From: Parietaria judaica
Taxonomy: Eukaryota > Streptophyta > Magnoliopsida > Rosales > Urticaceae
NCBI GenBank assembly: GCA_954871525.1
Contig: OX940870.1
Span: forward strand, 31,548,555 to 31,612,554
DNA: 64,000 nt
Direction: 5' to 3'
Below the pieces are notes generated by a model. The model was not told where the DNA came from, did no database searches, and was given only the letters and a program-made list of their open reading frames with translations. The position numbers and the translations under genes were made by a program. This document shows positions 33,730 to 46,131 of the stretch, in pieces (position 1 is the stretch's first letter; every line of letters starts with the position of its first letter).

Positions 33730-36089
33730 AATTCATTCGTCTAAATATTGTCAATTTTATATTTATCACATAATCTTACTGAAGAATTATTAATTTTGTG
33801 TGCTTTTCAAAGTCATTCCTTTATATGGTTTTCAAATTTAAAGTGCAAAACTTTGAGAATAAAAGATAGTGGGAAATATCGGTCGATATTAATTTGTACC
33901 TAATTAATATATTAATCTTAGTAGTGCATTATTATTAAAGGAGAATGATAGGCTAAGTATACAAATAACCTATAAAATATAGGGTTTAGTGACTAGTACA
34001 ATTAGCTTTCTAATTGACAAATATTCGTGTACACTATTATTTTGTATTTTTTTGCTTATATATATTTCTTCTGTAAGTTTTACACATGAGGGGATAATAA
34101 GAGCAAAATTAAGGGCTGTATATATAAAAAAAAATCACCAAGTTGATATGTCCGGTTATATATTTCATTGTAATTATTCGATATGCCCAAGTTATCCCAA
34201 AAAAAGATGCAACATCAGTGTCATTGTTTCTTAATTTCATAGATGAGTAATTAGAGACACTAATTAATGGATTCTAACTTGGTCAAGTTTAAATGATGAC
34301 TGTTCTCCAGCTTCATCTCACTTCCTGTGGAGGCCAACAAGGACACATTCTTCTGCTATTATGGCTCTGAAAGACCAACATACAACATTTGTGCTCTATC
34401 TTTTTTAAGGGATAATAATAATTATAATAAAATAAATAAATACTCAAGCTGTAATCAAAATTCTTAGGTGAATACTCAAAAGTGTTTTAATATAATGGAA
34501 CAAGTAATCAGAATTAGTAATACAATAACACCGTTCAATTTCCTCAAACTTACTTGAAAGTTAAAAGTTACAACTATTGAAAGAGAGGAACTTAAATAAT
34601 TAAAATAAAAAACATAATATTGTAACGAAGTGACACATGTCTCTTTTATAAGTGATATTAAGATATTTTGGACCGAATTTGTGTTTAACTAAATTTGAGC
34701 CATTTTCTCATTACAAAAAGAATTTAGGTGTCCATCGACGCTGTTCTGATTTAAGTATAAATCAGTTTTTTTTTTCTTTGTTTGTTTTTTGTTTACTAGT
34801 ATCCCTTCATACCTTTTGCCTATTAATTAGTTAAATTTTGATTTTATTTATTTAGTTTTGAGTGGTTGCAAATTTAATCAGTATGTGTAGTTGGTTTTTG
34901 TGGTGGTCTAACTTTTATTATCTAGTACTTGATATTAAGTTAGAAACTCCAACTACTATATCAATATTTTAATCATCACATACTAAAATGTCTTTGTTGT
35001 TCAAAATAAACAAACTCATTTAAAGAGGGACACATAATTTTGGGGGATCTAACCTAGGCTCTCTTTCTTGTAGCCACTTCTTTCTTATAATTTGAAATCT
35101 CTCTAGAATATGTTCTTTTTTGTTATTTCACTTTTTTATATCTTCTAATAAGTGTGGATAGATAACTTAGTTATACACTACGTGTTGAAGTCAATATTCC
35201 ATTTCTTAATAGTTTATGTCCATTTTTTTTTCTTTTCCTTTCGGGTGTATGTGTGGTGTACTATGTATAATTTTTTGTCTTGTATAAGTTTTTTAGGCAT
35301 AATTTCATACTGTTGTATGTTTGCATAAGAAAGGGGACACAATTTGATATTTGCATAAGAACGGAAACATATGCCGGTATTAAGGGCATGACACATGACA
35401 AAAACTAACGGACATAGACGGAAGTATTAACTGAATTCCTTAAAAAAAAAAAAAGAACGGGAACATAAACTCGGATGTTTATAGAAGAACGGGAACATAT
35501 GCCGGTAATAACCCTTATTTTTCATGATGATACTAATAATATACCTAAATTTTCCTTCGATCCTTTGCTGATTGATTAAAATGTAAAAAAAATAAAAAAA
35601 TATAAGATAATTACATTAAATATATCAAAAGTTATTCAAAATAGCTTTTGAATATTCCTAAACTTTCGATTACACTGATTCAATACTCGCGGTTTCAAAA
35701 TTTTACATTTTCTATTTATTATGTCCCATATGTCGCCATTATTGAATTTTTTCACAAATTTATAACACTCATTTTCTCTCTTTTAAAAAAAAAAATTCAA
35801 AGTATATAATTTAGTCTAAAGTATATACGTGCAAATGAATTAAATCTAAAGTATGTAATAAAAAAAAAACATAAATTTCAAGGCTTTGAGTATATGATAA
35901 GCGCAATTAAAAGTTTGAAAATATACGATGCTAATTTAAATAACTTTTGGTACTTTTTCTGCAATTATCCAAAAAAGTCAATATTCTCACTTTACTTACT
36001 TACTTACTTACTTAATGTAGTTTTTACTTTTATCCTATAAAAGTTACTCGTATTTTCATAATATGTCTTAGAATGTAGCTTTCAAGCTT

Positions 36090-36134
<45 letters not shown>

Positions 36135-39100
36135 CCAATAAAAAAAATAAGAAAGATAAGCAAGATCAAAAGGCCATAATTTAAGCTGAGACTAGGAGCA
36201 TAATTACCCAAAAAATAAAAAAAATAAAAGTAACAAATGGTCCACATAAGATGGACATTATAATAGCCTCGTTACCTTCCAACGCCAATGATTAACATTA
36301 AAGATTTAATTCAGATATTATTATTACAAAAAGAAATTTCGAGACCCTAAAAAAGCGAAAGACAAAAAAGGTTCGGATGAGATGAGAGCGACTTTTCCCC
36401 AACCAAAATATTTTTAAACAAATAAAAGAAGAAAAAAAAAACAATACAATACAAAACAAAACCACCTAATTTTTTTTATTACTTGACTAAACCTCAACAC
36501 AATAACATAACACCAACCTTATTAAAGACTATGGAATTTCTCAAAATTATATTATATAATATATAGCGTATCAATGTACTATGTAATATGACATTCTCTA
36601 TTTTTCATTAGATTTGGTCTAAAAAAAATAGGAGAATAAACGTATGTACTTATGAGAGACATCAATCATGGAATATTGCGAGAAAGTCTACCTATAACAT
36701 AAGTTAATCATCAATTTTATTTATTATATTCTTAACATACTATATCACTGAATTGAAGTCTGATGACTTTGGTCAGCGCAATCAATTATCATTTTTGAAA
36801 TTTAATAAAAAAATATATTGATACATCGATAAATCATATATATACTCATAAAACTATATCATTTATCCGTTTTTTGTTTTGTTTTGTTTTGACGAAGATT
36901 TTTCACAGTAATTTTTAAAAATAAATATAAGAATCGAAAAGAAATTAGAAGTAAGTGATGACGGTGATAATGTGATATGCTTTAGGAAGAAAAAGAAAAC
37001 ATGGTTGTTGAGTGTTGACCATAAAAACTTGGCTTGAAAATATGTTTCTGACTATTAAAGTTTGACCACGTGGCTAATTGATACATCGCCGACGCTAAAT
37101 GTTGTATACAATCTCATTAAAATACTTGGGTTGGGAGTTGGTTACATTATCTAAAATATTGGAAAGTGTATTTAAATAAAATAAAAAAAGTTTGGTTAAA
37201 CGGCCTTCTTATAAAATCATATATATATATATATATATACATCGAACATACAAAATTAACACTATGCAATAATTGCTCAAAATAAAAGAAGAAAGAGGGT
37301 GTTTAAAGTTGTGTAAATATGAAGAAGAAGAAGAAGAAGAAAAAAGGTGCAAGTGCAGACACGAATATGTGAGGAAAATTGATATTATAAAAATATGAGA
37401 TTGCAGTTAATTACACTATACGTTTGGGGCAATACAGGCCTTCTCTTATTTTATTTTTTTTAATGACTGATTATTTCACTATTTTTTCGCCTTTATATTT
37501 TAAATATAATCCAATTTCTCTCTCTCAAAGGCTTGGCCCTTTGTGTTAATGAGAATCTTGCATATTTAGCGTCACGGCTCACCACTCTTGCTTGATGGCT
37601 ATGGCTAAGTTCGTCATATCGATCGTGGCATAAATATCGATCAAACCAATATATTTGCCACGATCGAGAGATATGTACGCTTTACGAGCGGGGCTAGTCT
37701 CTTCCTGTCCGTATATGTGCGAGCTTTGTATGTATTCTGATGTCGATCATTTATTAATATATTTAAGTTTAATTATTATTTATTTGTTTCTATTTTAGTT
37801 AGAGAGATTTAGGGAATTAGTTTCTCTTTTTTTGTTTTTCGGTTTAAACCCTAGCTCTATATAAGAGTGGTGGATGTTATTGTATTTCTCAGAGATTTGT
37901 TTTGAATTCTCGAGTTTCATACTTGTTGAGACGCGTTCTTGTGTTAATCCATAGTCCGCTCTACATCATATTCATAGACGTGCATGAATATGTACATATA
38001 TATATATATATGTACTTATATGATTTAGTTGTTGTTTATGGATTCTAGGTAATTTATTGGTCTTCATCTTCAGCTAGATGTGAACAATATAGGTATTAGA
38101 TCCTTTAAACTATACAATCTAGACACCATGTAACTTGTAAGTGTTGTTATTGTGCTTGTCTCGTATTCAAACGACTTATTATATATTTGCGTATTTCTCT
38201 AGTTCGTTGTGACTTTTTTGTCATGGGTTTGTGTCCGTCGAACTACGATTCATTTTTCACATACTGATGAAGTCGTGGCGATCATCACAACTCACAAGAC
38301 GCGTCGTTTTAAATATTTGGCATATGATGTTGATTACATAAAGCGTTACCTCTTCTTCAATAAGAAAAAAGTAAATACAGGCAAAAAAGTGCGTTGAAGT
38401 ACACCAAATTCCATGGCATATTCCTAATTCTATTATGTCTAGGTAAAAGTACCATTTTTTTTCTAATGTCATTGTAAGTTTCAAGTGTGGCTTCCATTAT
38501 GAGTCATCCGTAAAATGTCACTTTTCACATTTTCTTAGGAACACCGACAATGGAGTTACTAACATCGATGTCGTTGATCTACTAACACCCATGCCGCTGA
38601 TCCCAAAGTCAGATTACACTAGTCCTACACAAGAATATCTAGGGTTTGTTAAACTGAAGTTAATTATATATACTTACTCCGAATTAATGTGGGGTTACAA
38701 ACTCCGACTTTGGGGTTAACATCTTCGAATTCGAGAGAAAGTGAAGTACATGGGCTTATAAAAAGGTGACAAGTGGCATTTGACTGATGAGTCATTAACA
38801 GAAGTCACTTGGATCTTACGATGACATGAAAGAAGTTAATTCTGATACTTTTATCACGACAAAATAAAATTAGACCATAAGATTTTGTGTATTTTAAAAT
38901 ATTTTTGCCTCTATTTATTTGCCCATAACAAAATATACACTATTAAATTTAGCCTACGAATATATATATATATATTTTTGCTTGTCTCTTTCAAGAATTA
39001 AAAGTGTTGTTTCTCATTCATTTATTTATTTTAGCAAAAAGAAGAGGATATATAACAAGATTTAAATACCAAGACCGCCTCTTTAATTCATTTTAACGAA

Positions 39101-41451
39101 CCACATTTGAAATTTCAGCATAAATTAGACGACTTTTTGACCAAATCCAGAATGAAATCATTTATATCTTTGGAAAATTTACGTACAGTTTTACATCATA
39201 TAACACGTGTTGGTCCTTTTTCTGTGTTTTTAACATTATTTAGCTTAATCACGCAAGTAAAATGGGACGAAGAAAATAAAATGTTAATAAACTAAAGATA
39301 ACAAGTCTAAGCTCTAATTTACACAATTTTAACTTGTGCAACTAGACTTCTCCGAGTTAATTTCATTAGATCAACTACAATTGGTTTCAGTTCCGATCCG
39401 ATTTTAGCTGAAAATTTATAATTTTTGTCGTAATTTCAAATTCTTAAGAGAATTATAATTTTTCAAACTAAAATCGGAACATTATTTGGTGTCCATGTCG
39501 TTCTGATACATATGGTTCTAATTTCGATACAATTAAATAGAAAGCCGTAAAAGATTATGACTTATCGGGTGAAAGATAATGTGATTCGAGAATAGGCTGC
39601 CATTCGACTTTTTTTATTTTGTTTTAAATTTTTATGTTCATGATACCAATTCTATTATCTTCCGGAGATCGGATCAGGTAGACCTTCTAAAAATTTCAAC
39701 CATTTCTTAAATTTGGTATTCTACATGTGAATATATGTGATAGAGAAAGAATTTAAATAAAAAAAAAATACTCTAGTTAGGGTTTAGCAGCCCCTAGTAC
39801 CCTACTAATTAGGTTTCCAACCAGTCACCGCTAAATTAGAGTTAATTTCTCGTTAATCCTTGAAAATGATAGTTAATTTAGTATATAAAAGCTAATAATT
39901 AGCTCATATTTGGTAAGATAACTTTGGTGAATATTAGTAGCAATACCAAAATAAGTTTTTCACATGTTTTGTAGATGTTGATATGCCACCTTTTACTACG
40001 TGCAATGAACATTCTTTAGTTAATTATAATATAATAATAATAATTTACTAGCACCACATAAACCAATAATTGAGCAACAAAACAAGAACTAGTGTAGGTT
40101 AGGTCAATGGATAAAATGTATCCGTATGATATTTCAGCGTTCGACATTAGGAGGAGGAAATACAATACACGCAACTTCCACACCGATTTTTGGAATACAA
40201 ATACAATAATAATTTTCAACTTTTGTAATTGAAATTATAGGGCAAGTTCACCTTATAGATTTCTACTGCTTGACTGAGGCTTTGAACAAGTAGTGTCATG
40301 AAACCAAGGTACGAGTTATCTCAATTATTGAGAGATACTCGAGGATTAAGAGGTTCTCGGTAACTTTCTTCTATAATCATTCTTGTTTGATACTTATTAC
40401 GATTAATCGAGCAAGCGAGAAGATAGCAACTTATCCAGCAATTTTTTTGGGTGCAAATACTCGATCATCAAGGGTCTTTTCGGTCAATAATGAAAAGTTG
40501 ACCGTAGGTATCAATTCTAGCAAAAATACCAATTTTCGTTCAATTCTGATAAAAAAATTTAATTAAACTTTCGACAAAAATAATTACGTTTGCACAAGAA
40601 CACGCCACCCTGCTCCGTCTCGTCGAATGGCAGGAGTGCGCGCATGTGTCGTGGTGGTGGTGGTGGTGGTGTATTTGTGTGAGTCTTCTCTCTTGCACAA
40701 AAGTTGGTGACCCCAAGGGCCAAAACTATTGTCCCAAATATTTGGTATATAAACATCACCAAACTCTTGTCATCTATCCTCGTGGGACTCTAGCTAGGGA
40801 GGTAAACTAAGTGCAACCAAATTTTCACACTAACTTAGGTAAGAAGTTTCAACAATTTATGTTTATGTTTTGTTACATTAGTACGAGACTTGATTTATGT
40901 TTGTTTATGTTTTATGACATTAGTATTTTATGCTATGTTTTGAGTGTAAATATTTCTTAAAATATTTTATAGGTTTTCCACCAATAACAAATTAATCCAT
41001 CGATAAGTTACAATAACGGTAACAATATATTTTATAAATTTTTTATCGATAAATCTATCGACAACCAATTAGTCTGTCGATAACAGCAAACAATTTATCG
41101 ACAAAAACGAGAACCAAAATTCTTTTTCTTATTAAATTATACTACGTAGTAGCACTTATATAATAAATAAATATAAAATATATAGAGAGAGAGTAAGAGT
41201 GACATGGGCATGAATGGTCACGTGTCGGTGAGTCTAATTAGTATAATAAGCTAGTGCACACACCATTTCTCTTTCCTCATTTCTTCTTTCCATCTTCTCT
41301 TTCAGTCTTTTCTCAAGATATATCAGACAGTAGGTCGAGTGCGAACGCGATCATCGTCGGAGAGGACGATCTGGCCCAGTTAGGCGGCGGAGTGAGAGGG
41401 CGGCGGCGACGACGGAGAAGCAGCAGAAAGAAAGTGATCAAGAGATCAGCC
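33730..41451. other. Gene-poor region of 7.7 kb
   Basis: No gene is supported. The sequence is strongly AT-rich with (TA)n runs at 36092-36125 and 37200-37219. It has TTAC repeats near 35992-36013, an inverted repeat at 37620-37666 and an LTR-like segment near 37740-37970. Short open frames (for example 38209-38397, 39107-39295) have no recognisable content. The last 250 bases, with a CACGTG at 41219-41224, are the upstream region of the next gene. Confidence 0.5.
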
Positions 41452-44400
41452 ATGGTCGCGGTTTGGAAGAAGATCGTCTTCCCCGTTCGCCGTGTTTGGC
41501 TCGCTCTCTCTCTGCGCCTTAAGCCTCCCCAATCTGGTACGTATATATATATATACACCTCTCTCGCTCTATATATATATATCCATTAATGTCGTCATCA
41601 TCTTCCTTATTTATCATACTTCTGATCAGTGTGGTGGAGTAAATATAGGTTTTTTTTTTTAATTATACTATAAAGTCCAAAATAGGTTTACCTTCTTATC
41701 AATTGATATAGTACTACCATATATAAACACTGCTTTTTATATAAATTAAAAGGATATTTCATTATTATAAAAATACTTATAATTTTTTTTTTTTATCGAA
41801 ATGATTCTCGATAATAATATTTTTTTTCTTATTAGCTTAAGTCATTACTGGTGTGGTGATATGATCGACTCAGTCTTCTTGCAGTGCTTTTGATAATATA
41901 TGTATCATATTTATGTATTATAATAATTAATAAAGGCAAAAACACTTAAATAGTTGAATTAAATAAAGGCATAAAGTTAGTTAATAATGTGGAGTGTTTT
42001 AACGGGTACGAAGAGATTAAATGATGCAATGCAACTAGTTTTGTCATATATTCGTCACCAAACTAATATTTAGTAGACTACACTGACAGTTGCAAGAACC
42101 ATCAATATTACACGTGGCTCTTTTTTATATATATTTCTTCATTTAAAATTTAAATGGGTTATGTTCTTTTTCTTTTATAACTTAATAAAATTTAGTTTCT
42201 GTTTATTATAAATTAATGTCCCTAATGCCTATAAATATATTTGTCCTCGGTTTATTTTTTCTTTTTTCATGTGAGGTTTGGGCATCTTATTATTTGCCCG
42301 AATATTCGTTGAAAAATACTTTACTCACTTTAGAAAAAGAAAAAAAACTAAAATTCAACTAATCCACTATTATAAAATAAAGGGATAATAGCGGCATAAG
42401 TCCTCAACCTTTACTCAACTGGGGCGGCATAGCCCCAACCCCATTTAATAGCGGTATAAGTACTAAAAGATGATTTTCGTCCATATTTGACTAACGGGAA
42501 GTAGTCAACGTTTACGTGGTCAGCTTCTCATCAACATGGACACCACGTAATCCGACATGTCACCATACACGTCATCCTTGCGTCATCAAATTTAATGCAA
42601 TCGCCATTGATTTTGCATTAAATTTGATGACACGAGGATGACATGTATGGTGACATGTCGGATTACGTGGCGTCCACGTTGACGAGAAGCTGACCACGCA
42701 AACGTTGACTACTTCCGTTAGTCAAATATGGACGGAAATCATCTTTTGGTACTTATATCGCTATTAAATGAAGTTGGGGCTATGCCGCCCCAGTTGAGTA
42801 AAGGTTGAGGACTTATGCCGCTATTATCCCTAAAATAAATTACTATTCGCATATTTCGTAGGAATATCAGTAAACTCCTCCCTTACTTATTTTTTGAAAC
42901 ACAAAAATAGCAAAGCTGTATAATAAATTTGTTAGCCCGTTATTTTTTAAACTACCTTTTAAGTGTATTTGACTATATTAATTTCTATTTAAAAAAAATG
43001 TTAAAATTGTTAATTGATAATATTTGATTTAAAAAAAATGTATGGTACATATTACTAAAAAAAAGTTTTTTGAAAATTTAAAATTGTAAAAAAATAATAT
43101 TAAAAAAACAAAATTTAAGTATGTTTGAAGACTATTTTGAAGAAGAAAAAAAAAATCGCAATAAAAAATAGAAAGCGTACAATAATATTCCATGTAGGCT
43201 TGTACTTTATGATAAAATGCATTATATAAGTTTAGTTACTTAATACATATATATCCAGCAAGTAGGCTAAAATCCACTTCAACAAGCACAAATTAGTGTT
43301 TCTGGATATTAAAACAAATTCGTATTTAAAGTTAAACTTGATAAATAAGATAACAAATTGACGAGTTCTTTTTAATGCGCCGAAAGATGCTACAAACAAG
43401 GATCAACATCGTTTTTAGTGCAACTTCTTTAATGTCGACCCACTTTTATAAAGAACCTATTATTCCAAAACCCCTATATACCTATATTTATATCAACAAT
43501 AATCCTCTTTTGAATAAAAAAAAAAGGGATTTTAAATTCAATCTTTAAAGAAAAATTGGTTTTTTTACATCAATACTCATATAGTTCTTCATAATTCTAT
43601 TTTTGTAAAAGAAAAAATAAAAATTTTCTTAAAATTTATGTTAGTATTTTTATTTTTAAAATATTTTACAAAAAATTTAATGGTGTATCTATCAATTTTG
43701 CTTGTGTACGCATAAATTATATCGAAGCAATCTATAGTAGTTTTTAATAGCTTACGAAAACTCTTTGTTATACCCGTGCGCCCGCCCTCAATATACCGAT
43801 GAATTAGACTTGCGGGCGGTTCACGGTAGTCTTCTTTGCATTCCTTTCAAATATAAATTAACCCAATTATTATTTTATTATTATATATATATATATAGTT
43901 TTTATTTTAGTGGTGCCCTTGTTTTGCTTCGTGCTTTCAACCACCAAAAGTAAATAAAGTGGAACAATAAGTCAAACATAGATACTCTTAAAAAGCTCTA
44001 CCAATATAGCCAGTGATTATGTATCACATAAAAGAAAATAAGCATTACTTTGAAAATATTTGCTTTGCCGTGTTAGTCAAGTTAACCTCTTAGCCTCTAC
44101 GATTATGCTATCTATAATTGGATGATAAATCCAAAAGTAATTTACTCTTAATTATTTTTATGTATAAATGAGTATTAGTGATATCGGTGCTATTTATTCA
44201 AAAATCAAGTTCCCATTATTCATCGGTTAACCCGTAAAATAATATATTTTTTTCCCTTGAAAATTGTATAGGTAAAGGGCTGTTGAAGCTTAGCAACGAT
44301 GTAGAAAGTTGTGGATATGAAGATGTTCAAGTGATGTGGGAGATGCTTCGAAGATCAGAATCAGAGCTGATTGCTCACAATCATACCAATAATCATCATC

Positions 44401-44480
44401 ACAAAAGGAAAACGAGACCGTTTTGGAGAGTCTTTGTGTGGTCTAGTAATAACCCTTCTTTCTCTGCAAATCGTGCTTGA
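41452..44480 (+). CDS. Small plant protein of unknown function
   Basis: Two exons, 41452-41536 and 44272-44480, joined by a 2.7-kb GT-AG intron in phase 1, give 97 aa. The N-terminus (WKKIVFPVRRVWLALSLRLK) is a basic amphipathic segment. The core GLLKLSNDVESCGYEDVQVM followed by WEMLRRSESEL is well formed and recalls short plant proteins annotated only as hypothetical. The tail is basic and His/Asn-rich (HNHTNNHHHKRK). No enzyme domain, signal peptide or membrane segment is seen. The intron holds the 449-bp foldback element. The frame is open upstream to an ATG at 41254, which would add 66 residues including an Arg-rich run. The short start is preferred because the W-K-K-x-x-x-P-V-R-R-V-W opening looks like the true N-terminus. 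Family recall is from memory and uncertain. Confidence 0.65.
42382..42830. mobile_element. Foldback Mutator-like MITE, 449 bp
   Basis: The whole element is an inverted repeat: two arms of about 218 bases, roughly 95% identical, separated by about 13 bases (near 42600-42612). The termini GGGATAATAGCGGCATAAG and CTTATGCCGCTATTATCCC are exact complements. A perfect 9-bp duplication TAAAATAAA flanks it (42373-42381 and 42831-42839). It lies in the intron of the unknown small gene and is transcribed with it if the gene model is right. Confidence 0.92.
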
Positions 44481-45221
44481 TAATAATTGTCACATGACTC
44501 TTGCTTCAGTACTCAAAACACTTCTGAAAGAAAAAGAGAAAGAAAAATCAAACAACGTGTGTCAAATGTGACCAAAGTGACAGTCTTAGGGCAATTAATG
44601 TATAGTTTTTTGTTTACGTTTCAATTAGCCTCGGCTGAACCGAAACCACGTCCTCCCTATCGGGTAGGTGACGGAAAATAAAACGATATGATATGATATG
44701 ACATCTTTTTCTTAAATTATATTCGATCTTTATCCTTTATATACAGGGTTCGAGTCCTACCACATACAAAATAATAATAAGACGCTAATTGTAAAAAAGT
44801 ACGGAAATATTTTTCGTCCGTATTGAGCTTGTATATATTGACAAACTAACTACATAGAATATATATACTCGGATTCCTAGTATTTGATAAATGAAAACCG
44901 GATCCGATTTTTTTTTTTTTTAACCATTTCCTTTACTTCTTTTCTCTCAAATAACTGTTAATCATGAACAAAATTCAATTAACACAAACAAATTAAAAGC
45001 TTTTGGAAGATTATCTTTCAGAAAACAACTAAAACAAAAGACAATATATATCATAATAAAAATAAATTCGTCTACAATAAGTCGTCGGTGATTATACTTG
45101 GAAACTTAATACTGATCATCTTATTAGCTCCAAGAGAAGCACAAGAACAATATAATCAGAAACTCTTTAACACCCCAAAAATAAAAAATAATAAAAAAGA
45201 GCGTATCATTGAGAATCACTA
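44481..45221. other. Trailer of small gene and intergenic DNA
   Basis: Probable 3' untranslated region to about 44700, then AT-rich DNA with nothing coding. Confidence 0.4.
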
Positions 45222-45298
45222 CTGGATGTTCATGTTTCTATGTATATAGCCATAATTCCACTCCAAGGACTTAAAAAAAACCTCCATGTAGAAGAACA
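45222..45298. repeat. Dispersed repeat, copy 1
   Basis: About 78 bases align with 63922-64000 at the window edge, including an identical AGCCATAATTCCACTCCAAG and CCTCCATGTAGAAGAACA. It lies where the trailer of the minus-strand gene fragment at 45362 would be. Confidence 0.85.
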
Positions 45299-45361
45299 TA
45301 ACTGGTTAGTACCTAACTCGCAGGTTAAAGAATTGTTTTGTTACACGGAATAATCGAACCG

Positions 45362-45559
45362 TCAAGGATCTTCTTTCTCCGTATCGGTCTGACCCGTTTC
45401 GCTCCCTTCTGGGATTGTAGGAAACCTAATAAAAACAAGCAACAGTTTGTCGGAATTCCTCAATAAGCAATGCAATTATGGTCACGAAAATAAATACCTT
45501 ATTTTCAAATTAGTCATCCTTTGAAGAAGCTCGTTTTCACGCTCGTTAACTTCTTCGAG
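45362..45559 (-). pseudogene. Two terminal exons of an unidentified gene
   Basis: On the minus strand, exon 45559-45498 has a GTTGTAG acceptor before it and an AG-GTATTT donor after it. It joins exon 45425-45362 (acceptor TTTTATTAG) in frame. The product is 41 residues: a heptad-like segment (LEEVNERENELLQRMTNLKI) and a tail RFPTIPEGSETGQTDTEKED before a stop. No upstream exon is visible in the next 1.5 kb, so this looks like a duplicated 3' gene end. It could instead be the last exons of a gene with a very long intron. The family was not recognised. Confidence 0.55.
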
Positions 45560-46013
45560 CTACAACAAATACGAGAACTCTACTCAGATTCATTCATACC
45601 AAGAGTTTTTAATCAATTAACAATAGAATCTAGTTAAGAGATTCCAATATTCGTCTTAACTGAAATAACATATTCATATTTTTTTGTCCCATATTTTTTC
45701 CCAAATAATAAAACCAAAACGGAATAAAATTAGATCCGCAGTCTAGACAAATAACATTTTTTTTATATATAGGTAAATAATCAAAACCAGGAAGTCCAAT
45801 TCACGAGATCGGTCCTTCATATCAATAGCACTATCTCACGACCCAAAATCGATCTCGAAAAATAGGAGCTTTGCCTAATCTTCACCGAACCCGATCTCCA
45901 CTCTCTTGAAAGAGATCAAACTTTGCAAATGTATATTCTCTAACTCTTTCATAATTTGAAATTTCTTAAATGGACCGATCATTGCGATCTAAAGGGCCGG
46001 ATTAGGCCCGGAT

Positions 46014-46131
46014 GGATTTGTTTAATCGGTAGGTCAAGCATGTCAAATTCACTTTTCTATCATTCCATATACTTTCGTTCTTTCTTCGAGAGGATTTGTT
46101 TAATCGGTAGGTCATGTATGTCAAATTCACA
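46014..46131. repeat. Tandem duplication, period 78 bp
   Basis: A 39-base core beginning GGATTTGTTTAATCGGTAGG occurs at 46014 and again at 46092 with three differences. Confidence 0.8.

Noticed and set aside
33989..40762. Several frames of 60-81 codons in the gene-poor region
   Set aside because: Isolated, AT-rich, with no splice partners or homology.
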